Assembly: GCF_018531465.1 (NCBI RefSeq)
Contig: NZ_JAHDTF010000020.1
Coordinates: 1 to 64,000 of the forward strand
Reading direction: 5' to 3'
DNA: 64,000 nt
Source: Sphaerisporangium fuscum
GTDB taxonomy: Bacteria; Actinomycetota; Actinomycetes; Streptosporangiales; Streptosporangiaceae
Shown here: in pieces, positions 42,267-50,567 of the stretch
How the letters are laid out: the number at the start of each line of letters is the position of its first letter
Position numbering within the stretch: position 1 is the stretch's first letter
Position numbers and translations under genes: made by a program
Notes under the pieces: model-generated
Told to the model about the DNA's origin: nothing
Seen by the model: the letters and a program-made list of their open reading frames with translations, nothing else
Databases searched by the model: none

Positions 42267-43358
42267 ATGCCAGCTGATCGGGGCCAGGCGGGACCTCCGA
42301 CGATCTCCGAGGTGGCCAGGGAGGCCGGTGTCGGGCGCGCGACGGCGGCCCGCACTCTCGGCGGGTATGGGTACGTCAGCCCCGAGCTGCGCGAGCGGGT
42401 GCTCGCGGCGGCCGAGAAGCTCGGGTACCGCGCGAACGCCCTCGCACGCAGCATGTCGACCGGTGTGAGCCACACTCTCGGGGTGATCGTCGCCGACATC
42501 GGCAACCCCTTCTTCGCCGGGGTGATGCGCGGCATCTCCGACACCTCCCGCGCCCGCGGCTTCGACACGCTCGTCCTGAGCACCTACGAGGACCTCGAGG
42601 AGGAGGTCGCCGCGACGAACGTCCTCATCGACAAGCGGGTCGACGGCGTGATCCTCTCCTCCGCCGCCGTCCACCGCAAGGAGGTCGCGCACATCAAGGC
42701 GGCGATCGACCGGGGGATCCCCGTGGTGCTCGTCGACCGGGCGGTGCCCTCGCTGGAGCTCGACACCGTCGTCATCAACAACCGGGACGCCGCGCGGGGC
42801 GCGGTCGAGATGCTCATCGAGGCCGGTCACCGCCGCATCGGGTTCGTCTGGGGTCCGCCGGCGACGGGCGTGCCCGCCACCCGGCGCGGGCTGCTGACGG
42901 AGGCCTCGCGCAATCTGTGGACCGACGGCGAGCGGCTACGCGGATACCTCGACGCGCTCGACGACGCCCGCATCCCGTTCGACCCCGAGCTGGTGATGGT
43001 CGGGCGCAAGATAGAGGAGCGGGCCACCGAGGAGGTCGCCCGCATGCTCGCCCTTCCCGACCGCCCCACCGCCCTGTTCTGCACCGAGACCGACGCCGTC
43101 ACCGGATCCCTGCGCGCCCTGCGCGCCGCCGGGCTGTCCTATCCGCGGGACATCGCGCTGATCGGGTTCGACGACAGCGCGTGGGCGGCGGTCATGGAGC
43201 CACCCCTGACGATGATCGAGCAGCCCGTGCACGAGCTGGGGGCGAAGGCCGCGGAGGTGCTCCTCGACATCCTCGAAGGCGCCGAGCCGCGCCGCGAGAT
43301 GCACGTGCTGACCTCGCGTCTCATCGTGCGGTCGTCGGTGGCGCCGCCGGGCCGCTGA
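42267..43358 (+). CDS. LacI-family regulator of the sugar locus
   Basis: 363 residues. HTH (about 10-60, PTISEVAREAGVGRATAARTLGGYGYVSPELRERVLAAAEKLGYRAN) then a periplasmic-binding-protein-like effector domain. Directly downstream of the kinase. Likely binds the palindromes at 39941 and 40099. Its last 38 bases overlap the end of the convergent thioredoxin-like gene. Confidence 0.93.
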   Translation: MPADRGQAGPPTISEVAREAGVGRATAARTLGGYGYVSPELRERVLAAAEKLGYRANALARSMSTGVSHTLGVIVADIGNPFFAGVMRGISDTSRARGFDTLVLSTYEDLEEEVAATNVLIDKRVDGVILSSAAVHRKEVAHIKAAIDRGIPVVLVDRAVPSLELDTVVINNRDAARGAVEMLIEAGHRRIGFVWGPPATGVPATRRGLLTEASRNLWTDGERLRGYLDALDDARIPFDPELVMVGRKIEERATEEVARMLALPDRPTALFCTETDAVTGSLRALRAAGLSYPRDIALIGFDDSAWAAVMEPPLTMIEQPVHELGAKAAEVLLDILEGAEPRREMHVLTSRLIVRSSVAPPGR

Positions 43359-43866
43359 AGGGCCGGGCAGGACGCAGGGCCTCCGCGCGGGCGAGGAGCT
43401 GCTCGACGTGCTCCGGCTCGGAGGCCCCGCCGGCGGCCAGCACCACGCCGGCGCCGTCGGTGACGACGGCGAACGGCGGCCAGGGGATGTCGTTGGCGTC
43501 GAACACCTGCGGGTCGATGACCAGAGGGAGCTCGACTGCGTGCCCGGCGAGGTACTCGCGTACGGCCTCCTCCTCGGCGGCGCTCACCAGGACGACGTCG
43601 GCGCGGGCGGTCGCCGCGGCGAAGGTGGGCAGCATGGTCGTGCAGACGCCGCACGTCGGTGAGATAAGGGCGAACAGCACGCGATCCGACGCGCTCGCCC
43701 TGACCGGGGCGTCCAGCGCGAAGCGGGTGCCGGGTACCGGGCCGTGGACGGGTGTGGCGGACGCGGCCGGCGCGGCCCCGCGCCGGCGGAGGAGGACCAC
43801 GACGGCGGCCGAGTCGGCGACGCCGAGGAGGGTCAGCAGGACGATGGCCGCCCACTCCGCGCTCAC
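43321..43866 (-). CDS. Membrane-anchored thioredoxin-like protein
   Basis: 181 residues from GTG 43866. One N-terminal membrane segment, then a thioredoxin-like domain with C-x-x-C (FALISPTCGVCTTMLP, ~residue 72) and a cis-Pro region DIPWPPFAVV. Overlaps the MauE-like gene by four bases (GTGA). In MauE-type pairs this would move electrons or protect disulphides outside the membrane. Confidence 0.85.
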   Translation of the reverse strand: MSAEWAAIVLLTLLGVADSAAVVVLLRRRGAAPAASATPVHGPVPGTRFALDAPVRASASDRVLFALISPTCGVCTTMLPTFAAATARADVVLVSAAEEEAVREYLAGHAVELPLVIDPQVFDANDIPWPPFAVVTDGAGVVLAAGGASEPEHVEQLLARAEALRPARPFSGPAAPPTTAR

Positions 43867-44372
43867 CCGCCGGCTCCCGCGGGCTCGGCGAGCGCCTTGA
43901 CCACCTCGGACGTCACCATGACGAGGCAGAGCAGCAGTGCCGACAGAACGAGGTGGACGGGGCTGAACGCGGACGTCCCCGCGACCGCCGCCGGGACGGC
44001 GAGGGCGAGCAGCAGTCCGGTCCGCGTCATCGTGCCGGGCCCGACCAGGTCGGAGCTGTCCGGGCCGCCGAAGCAGCCGCAGTCGATGCGCAACCCTCGC
44101 CGTACGGCCGTGGCCATCGCGACGAGGAAGGCCGCGAACAGCACCGCCGCCGTGGCGGCGCCCCAGCGGCGGGTGGCCGGGACGACGAGCAGGACCGCCG
44201 CGACCAGCTCGGCCGCGACCGTGACGGCCGCCGCGGGGATGGTCAGCCGGCGCGGCAGAATCCGGTAGTTCCCGATGGACCGGGCGAATCCCCGCACGTC
44301 GCGCACCTTGCCCACGGCCGCGAACAGCAGCACCCCGGCCAGGGCCGGGTATGCGGACAGGAAGACGATCAT
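43863..44372 (-). CDS. MauE/DoxX-like redox membrane protein
   Basis: 169 residues with four membrane helices and the CGC pair in GLRIDCGCFGGPDSS, the MauE signature. MauE and VKOR-like proteins pass redox equivalents across the membrane to thioredoxin-like partners. Start overlaps the exporter stop. Confidence 0.88.
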   Translation of the reverse strand: MIVFLSAYPALAGVLLFAAVGKVRDVRGFARSIGNYRILPRRLTIPAAAVTVAAELVAAVLLVVPATRRWGAATAAVLFAAFLVAMATAVRRGLRIDCGCFGGPDSSDLVGPGTMTRTGLLLALAVPAAVAGTSAFSPVHLVLSALLLCLVMVTSEVVKALAEPAGAGG

Positions 44373-46294
44373 GACGCCTCGCCCTTGTAGGCCGACGCCT
44401 GCAGGGCGTACAGGTCGGCGTAGAGGCCGCCCCGCCGCATGAGCTCGGCGTGCGGGCCCTGCTCGACGACCTTGCCACGCTCGAGCACGTAGATGCGGTC
44501 CGCGTAGCGGACGCTGGCGAGGCGATGACTGATGAGGATGATGGTGCGGCCGTCGGCGTGCCGGCGGATCCGCTCGAAGAGGGCGTGCTCGGCGCGGGCG
44601 TCCAGGGCCGAGGTGGGCTCGTCGAAGATCACCAGGGCGGCGTCCCGGTAGAAGCCCCGTGCCACCGCGACACGCTGCCACTGCCCGCCCGACAGGTCGT
44701 GGCCGCCCCGGAAGCGGCGGTCGAGCAGCGAGTCGTACCCCTGGGAGAGGTCGGCGACCACCTTGTCCGCGCCGGCGGCGGCCGCCGCCTCCATCATCAG
44801 CTCGTCGTCGGGCTCGCTGCCCATCACGATGTTCTCCCGGACGGTCAGCGGCCACCGGGTGTGGTCCTGGGCGATCACCGAGATCAGCCGGCGCAGGGCG
44901 TCGCCGTCCATGTCGGCGATGTCGGTGTCGTCCCAGCGGATCGCGCCGGAATCCGGCAGGTAGAGCCCCGCCAGCAGTTTGGCCAGGGTGGTCTTGCCCG
45001 AACCGTTCTCGCCGACCAGCGCGACGACCTCGCCGCGCTTCACCGTGACGCTGACCTGCGACAGGGCGGGCCCGTCGGCGCCGGGATAGGTGAACGTCAC
45101 CTTCTCGGCGGTCAGCGTCCGGAACGACGCGGGCGGCGCCGCGAGGCCCGGCGGCTGGACGCGGGCCTCGGCCATCCGGCAGAAGTCGAGGTAGTCGCCG
45201 AAGTAGAGCCCCGACTCGTACAGCCGGTTCATCGCCTGCACCAGACCGGTGAGGGACGCCTGACCGGTCCTCACGGCGAGGACCGCCGCGCCGGCCACCG
45301 CGAGCGGGATCACCCCGGTGGACAGCAGTACGGCGAGCGCGGCGTACACGGCGACGGTGGCGGCGCCGGTCAGCAGGTCGCCGCTCGCCTTGGCGGCCGC
45401 CTGGTCGCGGGCGACCTCCAGTTGCACCGACTGTTCGAGGTCGGCGACCTTGCCGTACTGGCCGAGCAGGAAGTCGCGCAGCGTGAACGCGCGCACCTCC
45501 GCTGCGGGCTGCCGCTCGGCCATCATGTCCGAGAGCATGTACTTGCGGCGCCGGGCGGCCGAGAGGCGGTAGAACGCCTGGTAGCGCAGCCTGGCCGAGC
45601 GCATCGCCGCCCACCCGGCGGGCACCGCCGTGACCAGCAGCAGCGGCATGAGCACGGGATGCATCAACGCCAGCGCCGCGGCCGGGGCCAGCACCCCCAC
45701 CATGCCGGTGATGACGGTGACCGTCGTCTCCACGACCGTGGCGGTGTCGGGCACGCCGGTGTCGCGGGCGCGGCGTACGGCGTTGTGGAACTCGGGGTCG
45801 TCGAAGGCGGTGAGTTCGACCCGGGTGGTCAGCTCCAGCAGGCGGGTCTCCACCAGCCGTTCGACCTGCGGCTTCAGGCGGGCCTGCGCCCAGCCCGACG
45901 CGGTCAGCAGCGCTCCGCGCAGCCCGGTGGCCACCGCGACCAGCAGCAGCGAGGGCAGCGCGGCTCGTACCCGGTCGGGTGTGGGGCCCATGGCGAACAG
46001 GGACGTGAGCACGCTGGAGGTCGCCACCAGGCCGAACGCCGTGAAGACGCCGGCGGCGAGGTTGCCGCCGACGGCGACGGCGGTGTCGCGCCGGTTGGCC
46101 TGCCAGGCGAGGCGCAGAGCCGCCGCCACCAGCGCCGGCAGGCGGCGGGCGATCGCGCCGAGGCCGGCGGTCAGGAGCTCCTCGCCGTGGGTCTCCCAGT
46201 AGTCGATCGCCAGGCCCGATCTGTCGGAGGCGACGGGCTGCGCGGGCCGGCGCCGTCTCAGCCGGATCCTCATCGGCGGAGGTCCCCCGTCCAT
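44369..46294 (-). CDS. ABC exporter (MDR-type, fused TMD-NBD)
   Basis: 641 residues. Six-helix membrane domain (~60-345) and a C-terminal ATPase (~385-640) with Walker A VGENGSGKTT, ABC signature HDLSGGQWQR, Walker B ALVIFDEPTSA and D-loop, plus H-loop LISHRLASV. No N-terminal C39 protease. ATG 46294 is preferred to the TTG 24 bases upstream. First gene of the leftward export/redox operon, divergent from the lanthipeptide precursor. Confidence 0.9.
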   Translation of the reverse strand: MDGGPPPMRIRLRRRRPAQPVASDRSGLAIDYWETHGEELLTAGLGAIARRLPALVAAALRLAWQANRRDTAVAVGGNLAAGVFTAFGLVATSSVLTSLFAMGPTPDRVRAALPSLLLVAVATGLRGALLTASGWAQARLKPQVERLVETRLLELTTRVELTAFDDPEFHNAVRRARDTGVPDTATVVETTVTVITGMVGVLAPAAALALMHPVLMPLLLVTAVPAGWAAMRSARLRYQAFYRLSAARRRKYMLSDMMAERQPAAEVRAFTLRDFLLGQYGKVADLEQSVQLEVARDQAAAKASGDLLTGAATVAVYAALAVLLSTGVIPLAVAGAAVLAVRTGQASLTGLVQAMNRLYESGLYFGDYLDFCRMAEARVQPPGLAAPPASFRTLTAEKVTFTYPGADGPALSQVSVTVKRGEVVALVGENGSGKTTLAKLLAGLYLPDSGAIRWDDTDIADMDGDALRRLISVIAQDHTRWPLTVRENIVMGSEPDDELMMEAAAAAGADKVVADLSQGYDSLLDRRFRGGHDLSGGQWQRVAVARGFYRDAALVIFDEPTSALDARAEHALFERIRRHADGRTIILISHRLASVRYADRIYVLERGKVVEQGPHAELMRRGGLYADLYALQASAYKGEAS

Positions 46295-46490
46295 GACCGA
46301 AACCGCTGAAGACGCCAAATCACGCAGGCCAATCTAAGCGATCACTGACCGTGTGTAAACGTTTTCGTGGGATGTTCTGTGGGTGGCCGTCACGTCACCG
46401 ATCGCGCCTGGACATTCTTCATCCCATCTGTTCATAATGCGTCCGGTGATCAGGACGGGGGTCGTGAATAACGGCCGGCTGGTCACTAAC

Positions 46491-46513
46491 GGTAAAGGGA
46501 AAAGACGTTTACC
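46491..46513. promoter_or_regulatory. Inverted repeat upstream of the precursor gene
   Basis: GGTAAA (46491-46496) and TTTACC (46508-46513) flank an 11-base spacer, ~65 bases before the precursor start in an AT-richer promoter region. It could be an operator for the cluster. Confidence 0.35.
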
Positions 46514-46578
46514 AGACGTCGTCCCGAGGCTCAAGTCCCAACCCCGGCCGCCCAAAGGTGGCCAAGGAAGGAGCCCTC

Positions 46579-46749
46579 ATGTCCGCTCTGCTGCTGGAGC
46601 CCCGCGACGCCGGTGTGCTCGACATCGAAGACCTCGCCGTCGACTTCGAAGGGGAGCTGGCCGCCCTGCTCCACGGCCCGCAGGCCTGCGCGAACACCTG
46701 CAAGCGCACGGTCTGCAGCTCGTTCCCCTGCTGCCCCTCCATCGTCTGA
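46579..46749 (+). CDS. Lanthipeptide precursor
   Basis: 56 residues. The acidic leader (residues ~1-35, with VLDIEDLAVDFEGELAALL) carries the hydrophobic L-x-I-E-D-L helix typical of class III/IV leaders. The core (~36-56) has five Cys (37, 41, 46, 51, 52), two Thr (40, 44) and three Ser (47, 48, 54), ideal for lanthionine or labionin rings. AAGGAGG lies at 46566-46571. A LanL/LanKC-type synthetase gene follows at 46878. Confidence 0.85.
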   Translation: MSALLLEPRDAGVLDIEDLAVDFEGELAALLHGPQACANTCKRTVCSSFPCCPSIV

Positions 46750-46791
46750 TCAGGCGATGACGCGCACGTAGCCCTCAGGCCACGGAGGGCG

Positions 46792-46838
46792 GCGCACGTG
46801 CGCACGGAAAGGCCATCAGAGCTTCTGGTGGCCTTTCC
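46792..46838 (+). terminator. Palindrome and hairpin between precursor and synthetase genes
   Basis: GCGCACGTGCGC (46792-46803) is a perfect palindrome, followed by GGAAAGGCCA (46806-46815) pairing with TGGCCTTTCC (46829-46838) and a nested CAGA/TCTG. It probably acts as a partial terminator that keeps precursor expression high. Confidence 0.7.
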
Positions 46839-46877
46839 CGCAGGTACTCGTCCGCAGGGTGAGCGAGGGGTGACGCA

Positions 46878-49496
46878 TTGAGCGCAGTCGTTTCCGGTAC
46901 CTCGGAGGTAATGCTTGACAGCATTACTCGAATTGCCGAGTCAAATGGTAGGGAAATTTACCCGGACGAAACGTGGATCAGTGTTCACGACCCTCGATTC
47001 GACATTCCTGTTCAGGGCTGGAAAATCCACGTCTCGGCACGTCCAGGCACGTTGACCGAAACCCTTGACCGGGTGTTGCCCATACTGCTCTCCGCTCCCT
47101 GCGACTTCAAGGTCGCCAGGTCGGCCGAGGTCCTGCGCGAGCTCAACCACGGCGACCGCGATCCCGGAGTGGTGGGCAAGGCCCTCACCGTGTACCCCGC
47201 CCAGGACGCGATCGTCGAACTGGGACACGCACTCGCGGACGCGCTGACCGGCATGACGGGCCCCCGGATCGTCAGCGACCGCCGGATCCGCCGCGACGCG
47301 CCGGTGTACTACCGCTACGCCCCCTTCGCCCCCCAGTACCGGGTCGACGAGAACGGCGACTTCGAGCTCGTGGTGGTCGGCCCCGACGGCGAACGCCTTC
47401 CCGGCGCCGCCCGGCCCGAGTACTTCTGCCCGCCGTGGGCCACCGACCCCTTCCGCCCCGCTCCCGCGTCCCCCACCCCGGATGAGGCTCCTTCCGCCGC
47501 CTCGGGTGAGGCTCCTTCCGGGGCCGAAGGTGCGCGCATCATCGGCGGACGGTACCGCGTGACGTCCGGAGTGGTGCGCGGGCCACGAGGGAACGTGTAC
47601 CGCGCCACCGACGCCGACGGCCGCCGCATCGTGGTCAAGGAGGCGCGCGCCTACGTCGGGGAGGGCGCCGACGGCATCGACATGCGCATGTACCTGCGCA
47701 ACGACCGGCGGATCCTCCAGGCCCTCGCCGGCGTCGACGGGGTGCCGGAGCTCATCGACCACTTCCGGCACGGCGAGGACGAGTTCCTCGTCATGACCGA
47801 CGCGGGAAGCCGCGACCTGCACCGCTACGTCGGCGAGAACGGCCTGTTCTTCGACGATCCCGCCGACACCGGGAGGGACCTCGGCGTCCTCGCGTCCCGG
47901 CTTCTCGAAGTGCTGGACGCCGTGCACGCCCGCGGCGTCGTCATCAGGGACCTCTCCCCCAAGAACATCGTGCTCGGCGAGGACGGCCGCTGCACGCTGA
48001 TCGACTTCGGCAACAGCCGGTACGAGGGCCTGCAACTGCCGGGCTGGAGCCGCGGCTACAGCACGCCCGACCAGCACACCGGACGGCCGTCCGAGCCCGC
48101 CGACGACTACTTCTCGCTTGGCGCCACCCTGTTCTACGCGGCCACCGGGATGAACCCGATCATCATCGACCCGGACCCGCTCCGCGGCCTCGAACGCACC
48201 CTCATGTGCCTGGACCGGCTCTTCCCCGGCGTGACCACCGGCGTCCGCGGGCTGCTGCCGCGCCTGCTCAGCCTGGACCCGGCCGAGCGGACCGAGGCCG
48301 CCGCCGAGATCCGTGCCGGCCGGCACGGCCGCACCGCGCCGACCTCCCGGCGGCCCTGCCCGCCCGCCCCGAAGCTCACCGGTGACCTGCTGGCGTCGAT
48401 GCTCGACCACACGCGCCGGGAGTGCGTCCGCTTCGCCGAGCACCTGATGGAGGGCCCCGAGGACGTCCGCAGGTCGAGCCCCCCGGTGACCAACGTCTAC
48501 GGCGGCTCGGCGGGCATCGGCATGGAACTGCTGCAGCACGGCGAGTCCAGGCAGGTCGGCGCCGACCTCGCGCGCTGGACGGCGCGGGTCATGCCGCCCA
48601 CGACGCTGCCGCCGGCGCTCTACTTCGGACGCACCGGAACGGCGCTGTTCCTCACCGCCGCGCGGCTCACGGCCGCTCCCGACCTCGGCACGCCGGAGCC
48701 GGTCACGTTCACGGGGACACAGCGCGGCGACCAGGCCCACGGCGTGGCCGGCATCGGGGCCGGGCACCTGTCCCTGGCGGCCCTCGATCCGGACCCGCGG
48801 CATCTCGAGCTCGCCGCGCGATGCGCCAAGCTGCTCGTCGCCGGCGACTTCAGCGCCGCCGAGGACGCGGTCGCGCCCGCGCAGCCCGGGTCCGCCGTCG
48901 CCGTCGAGAAGGCGTTCGCGCACGGTACGGCGGGCCAGGTCGACTTCCTGATCTCCTACGCCGAGGCCACCGGGGATCCGGAGATCGAGGCGGCGGCCAG
49001 GGAGCAGGTCGCCGCGCTGGCTGTCGAGACCGAGGCCCTGGTCACCGAGCTGGCGGCGCGCGCCGCCCGTCCGATGGGCGCCTCCTGGTGCCAGGGGATG
49101 TCGGGCATCGTCAGCGTGATGGCGCACGCCGCTCGCGCGTACGACGAGGACGGCTATCTGACGCTGGCCGCGCGGGGCGCCCGCGCGTGCCTCGCCATCG
49201 CCCCCCAGGCGTGGGTGGTCTCGCAGTGCTGCGGGCTGGCCGGCATCGGCGAGGCCCTGATCGACATGGCGCTGACCACGGGCGACGACGAGTACTGGCG
49301 GGGCGCGGAGCGGATCGCCGAGTTGATGGTCACGCGCAGCGGGGGAGAGCCGGGGCGGCCGATCTTCGCCGGCAACGACCTCGACACCGCGAGCTTCACC
49401 TGGAGCACCGGCGCGTCGGGCGTGCTGTCCTTCCTGCGCCGTCTCGACCGCCGCGCCGGGGCCCGCCTGTGGACCGCCGGCTGGCGCCTGCCCTGA
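46878..49496 (+). CDS. Lanthipeptide synthetase, LanL/LanKC type
   Basis: 872 residues. N-terminal lyase region (~20-180, with VQGWKIHVSARPGTLTETLDRVLPILL typical of class III/IV enzymes), a Ser/Thr-kinase domain (~220-480: VVKEARAYV, IRDLSPKNIVLGEDGR, LIDFGNSRY) and a LanC-type cyclase (~530-870). The cyclase has C738 in SWCQG and C784-C785 in QCCGLAG. Class III enzymes lack these zinc ligands, class IV has Cys-Cys-His; here the third is Cys. TTG 46878 follows GAGGGG; ATG 46911 is possible. Confidence 0.88.
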   Translation: MSAVVSGTSEVMLDSITRIAESNGREIYPDETWISVHDPRFDIPVQGWKIHVSARPGTLTETLDRVLPILLSAPCDFKVARSAEVLRELNHGDRDPGVVGKALTVYPAQDAIVELGHALADALTGMTGPRIVSDRRIRRDAPVYYRYAPFAPQYRVDENGDFELVVVGPDGERLPGAARPEYFCPPWATDPFRPAPASPTPDEAPSAASGEAPSGAEGARIIGGRYRVTSGVVRGPRGNVYRATDADGRRIVVKEARAYVGEGADGIDMRMYLRNDRRILQALAGVDGVPELIDHFRHGEDEFLVMTDAGSRDLHRYVGENGLFFDDPADTGRDLGVLASRLLEVLDAVHARGVVIRDLSPKNIVLGEDGRCTLIDFGNSRYEGLQLPGWSRGYSTPDQHTGRPSEPADDYFSLGATLFYAATGMNPIIIDPDPLRGLERTLMCLDRLFPGVTTGVRGLLPRLLSLDPAERTEAAAEIRAGRHGRTAPTSRRPCPPAPKLTGDLLASMLDHTRRECVRFAEHLMEGPEDVRRSSPPVTNVYGGSAGIGMELLQHGESRQVGADLARWTARVMPPTTLPPALYFGRTGTALFLTAARLTAAPDLGTPEPVTFTGTQRGDQAHGVAGIGAGHLSLAALDPDPRHLELAARCAKLLVAGDFSAAEDAVAPAQPGSAVAVEKAFAHGTAGQVDFLISYAEATGDPEIEAAAREQVAALAVETEALVTELAARAARPMGASWCQGMSGIVSVMAHAARAYDEDGYLTLAARGARACLAIAPQAWVVSQCCGLAGIGEALIDMALTTGDDEYWRGAERIAELMVTRSGGEPGRPIFAGNDLDTASFTWSTGASGVLSFLRRLDRRAGARLWTAGWRLP

Positions 49497-49580
49497 CACC
49501 GGTCCGGAGGGGCCGATCGCCACGGCGGGCGACCGGCGCTCGCTAAGATCGGGTCATCGGAGCCTTCTGTTGGGAGGACG

Positions 49581-50567
49581 GTGACCGAGCACATCCAGTC
49601 CGACGGCCGCGCGCGTGGTTCCATCGCCGCGGCCGCGGTGTCGCTCTCCCGCCTGGGACGGCTGCGCGACCTGCCGGTCGTCCTCATGCTGGCGTGGGTG
49701 GGCTGGCTCGCCATCCCCTGGCCGTCCGCGAGCACCGGCGAGAGCGGCGCGACCGACCAGGCCGCCGCCGTGACCGGCCGGACGTCGATCCCCGCCGCCC
49801 CGCCGCGCGACCCGTCCGAGTGGACGCTGAGCGCGCCCGCCGCCGTCCGGCCCGTGCTCGTGAAGCCGCCCGCGCCGGACGCGGCCGAGAGCGCCGCGTC
49901 GCCGGCACCCCCCGGAAGCGGTGAGCCCGCCGCGCCGACGGCGTCCCCCGGCAGCGGTGAGCCGGCGGCGTCGGAGCGGGCCCGTATCGCGGGGGCCGTG
50001 CACGACGCCGCCGGGCACGGCCTGGCCACCATCGCCATGCAGGCCGGGGTCGCGCTGCTCATGCTCGACGAGCGACCGGACCAGGTGCGCGCCTCCCTGG
50101 AGGCCATCCGGGCCACCAGCACGCGGGCCCTCGGCGAGCTGCGTGCCGCACTCGACCTCATCGACCCCGCGACGGCCCCCGATCCTGACGTCTCCCAGCT
50201 GCTCGACGGGGTACGGGCGGCGGGGCTGCCCGTCGAGCTCGAACCGGCCGGCCCCGACGTCCCCGCGCACCTTCAGGAGGCGGTCTACCGGCTCGTGCGG
50301 GAGTCGCTGACCAACGTCCTGCGCCACGCCGGTCCCGCCACCGCCCGCGTCCGGGTGGAGCGCGAGGGCGACGGGCTGGTCGTGGAGGTGTCCGACACCG
50401 GCCGCGGCGGCACGTCCGCCCCGGAGGGGCGAGGGCTCGGCGGGATGCGGGCGTTGGCCACCGAGGCCGGAGGCACGTTCCGGGCCGGTCCCGGCGACGG
50501 CGGCGGCTTCCGGGTGACCGCGCGGCTTCCCCTGTCCGAGGGCGGCTCCCGGCTGGACCCCGTGTGA
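49581..50567 (+). CDS. One-pass histidine kinase
   Basis: 328 residues. A single membrane segment (~30-50), Ala/Pro-rich linker (~60-135) with a SGEPAA-type repeat, then HisKA_3 with ERARIAGAVHDAAGHGLATIAMQAG (His acceptor) and HATPase motifs ESLTNVLRHAG and GRGLGGMRALA. It overlaps the response regulator. It may regulate the lanthipeptide cluster next to it, though this is inference. Confidence 0.9.
   Translation: MTEHIQSDGRARGSIAAAAVSLSRLGRLRDLPVVLMLAWVGWLAIPWPSASTGESGATDQAAAVTGRTSIPAAPPRDPSEWTLSAPAAVRPVLVKPPAPDAAESAASPAPPGSGEPAAPTASPGSGEPAASERARIAGAVHDAAGHGLATIAMQAGVALLMLDERPDQVRASLEAIRATSTRALGELRAALDLIDPATAPDPDVSQLLDGVRAAGLPVELEPAGPDVPAHLQEAVYRLVRESLTNVLRHAGPATARVRVEREGDGLVVEVSDTGRGGTSAPEGRGLGGMRALATEAGGTFRAGPGDGGGFRVTARLPLSEGGSRLDPV

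Noticed and set aside
40110..42830. Very long minus-strand open frame (~900 codons) over the sugar genes
   Set aside because: It is a His/Arg/Gly/Val-rich antisense shadow of clear SIS, kinase and LacI genes.
46491..46513. GGTAAA/TTTACC dyad as a proven cluster operator
   Set aside because: Kept only as a low-confidence site; short arms and no second copy in the cluster.
46941..49523. Long minus-strand frame opposite the lanthipeptide synthetase
   Set aside because: Low-complexity composition and full coverage by a well-supported plus-strand enzyme.
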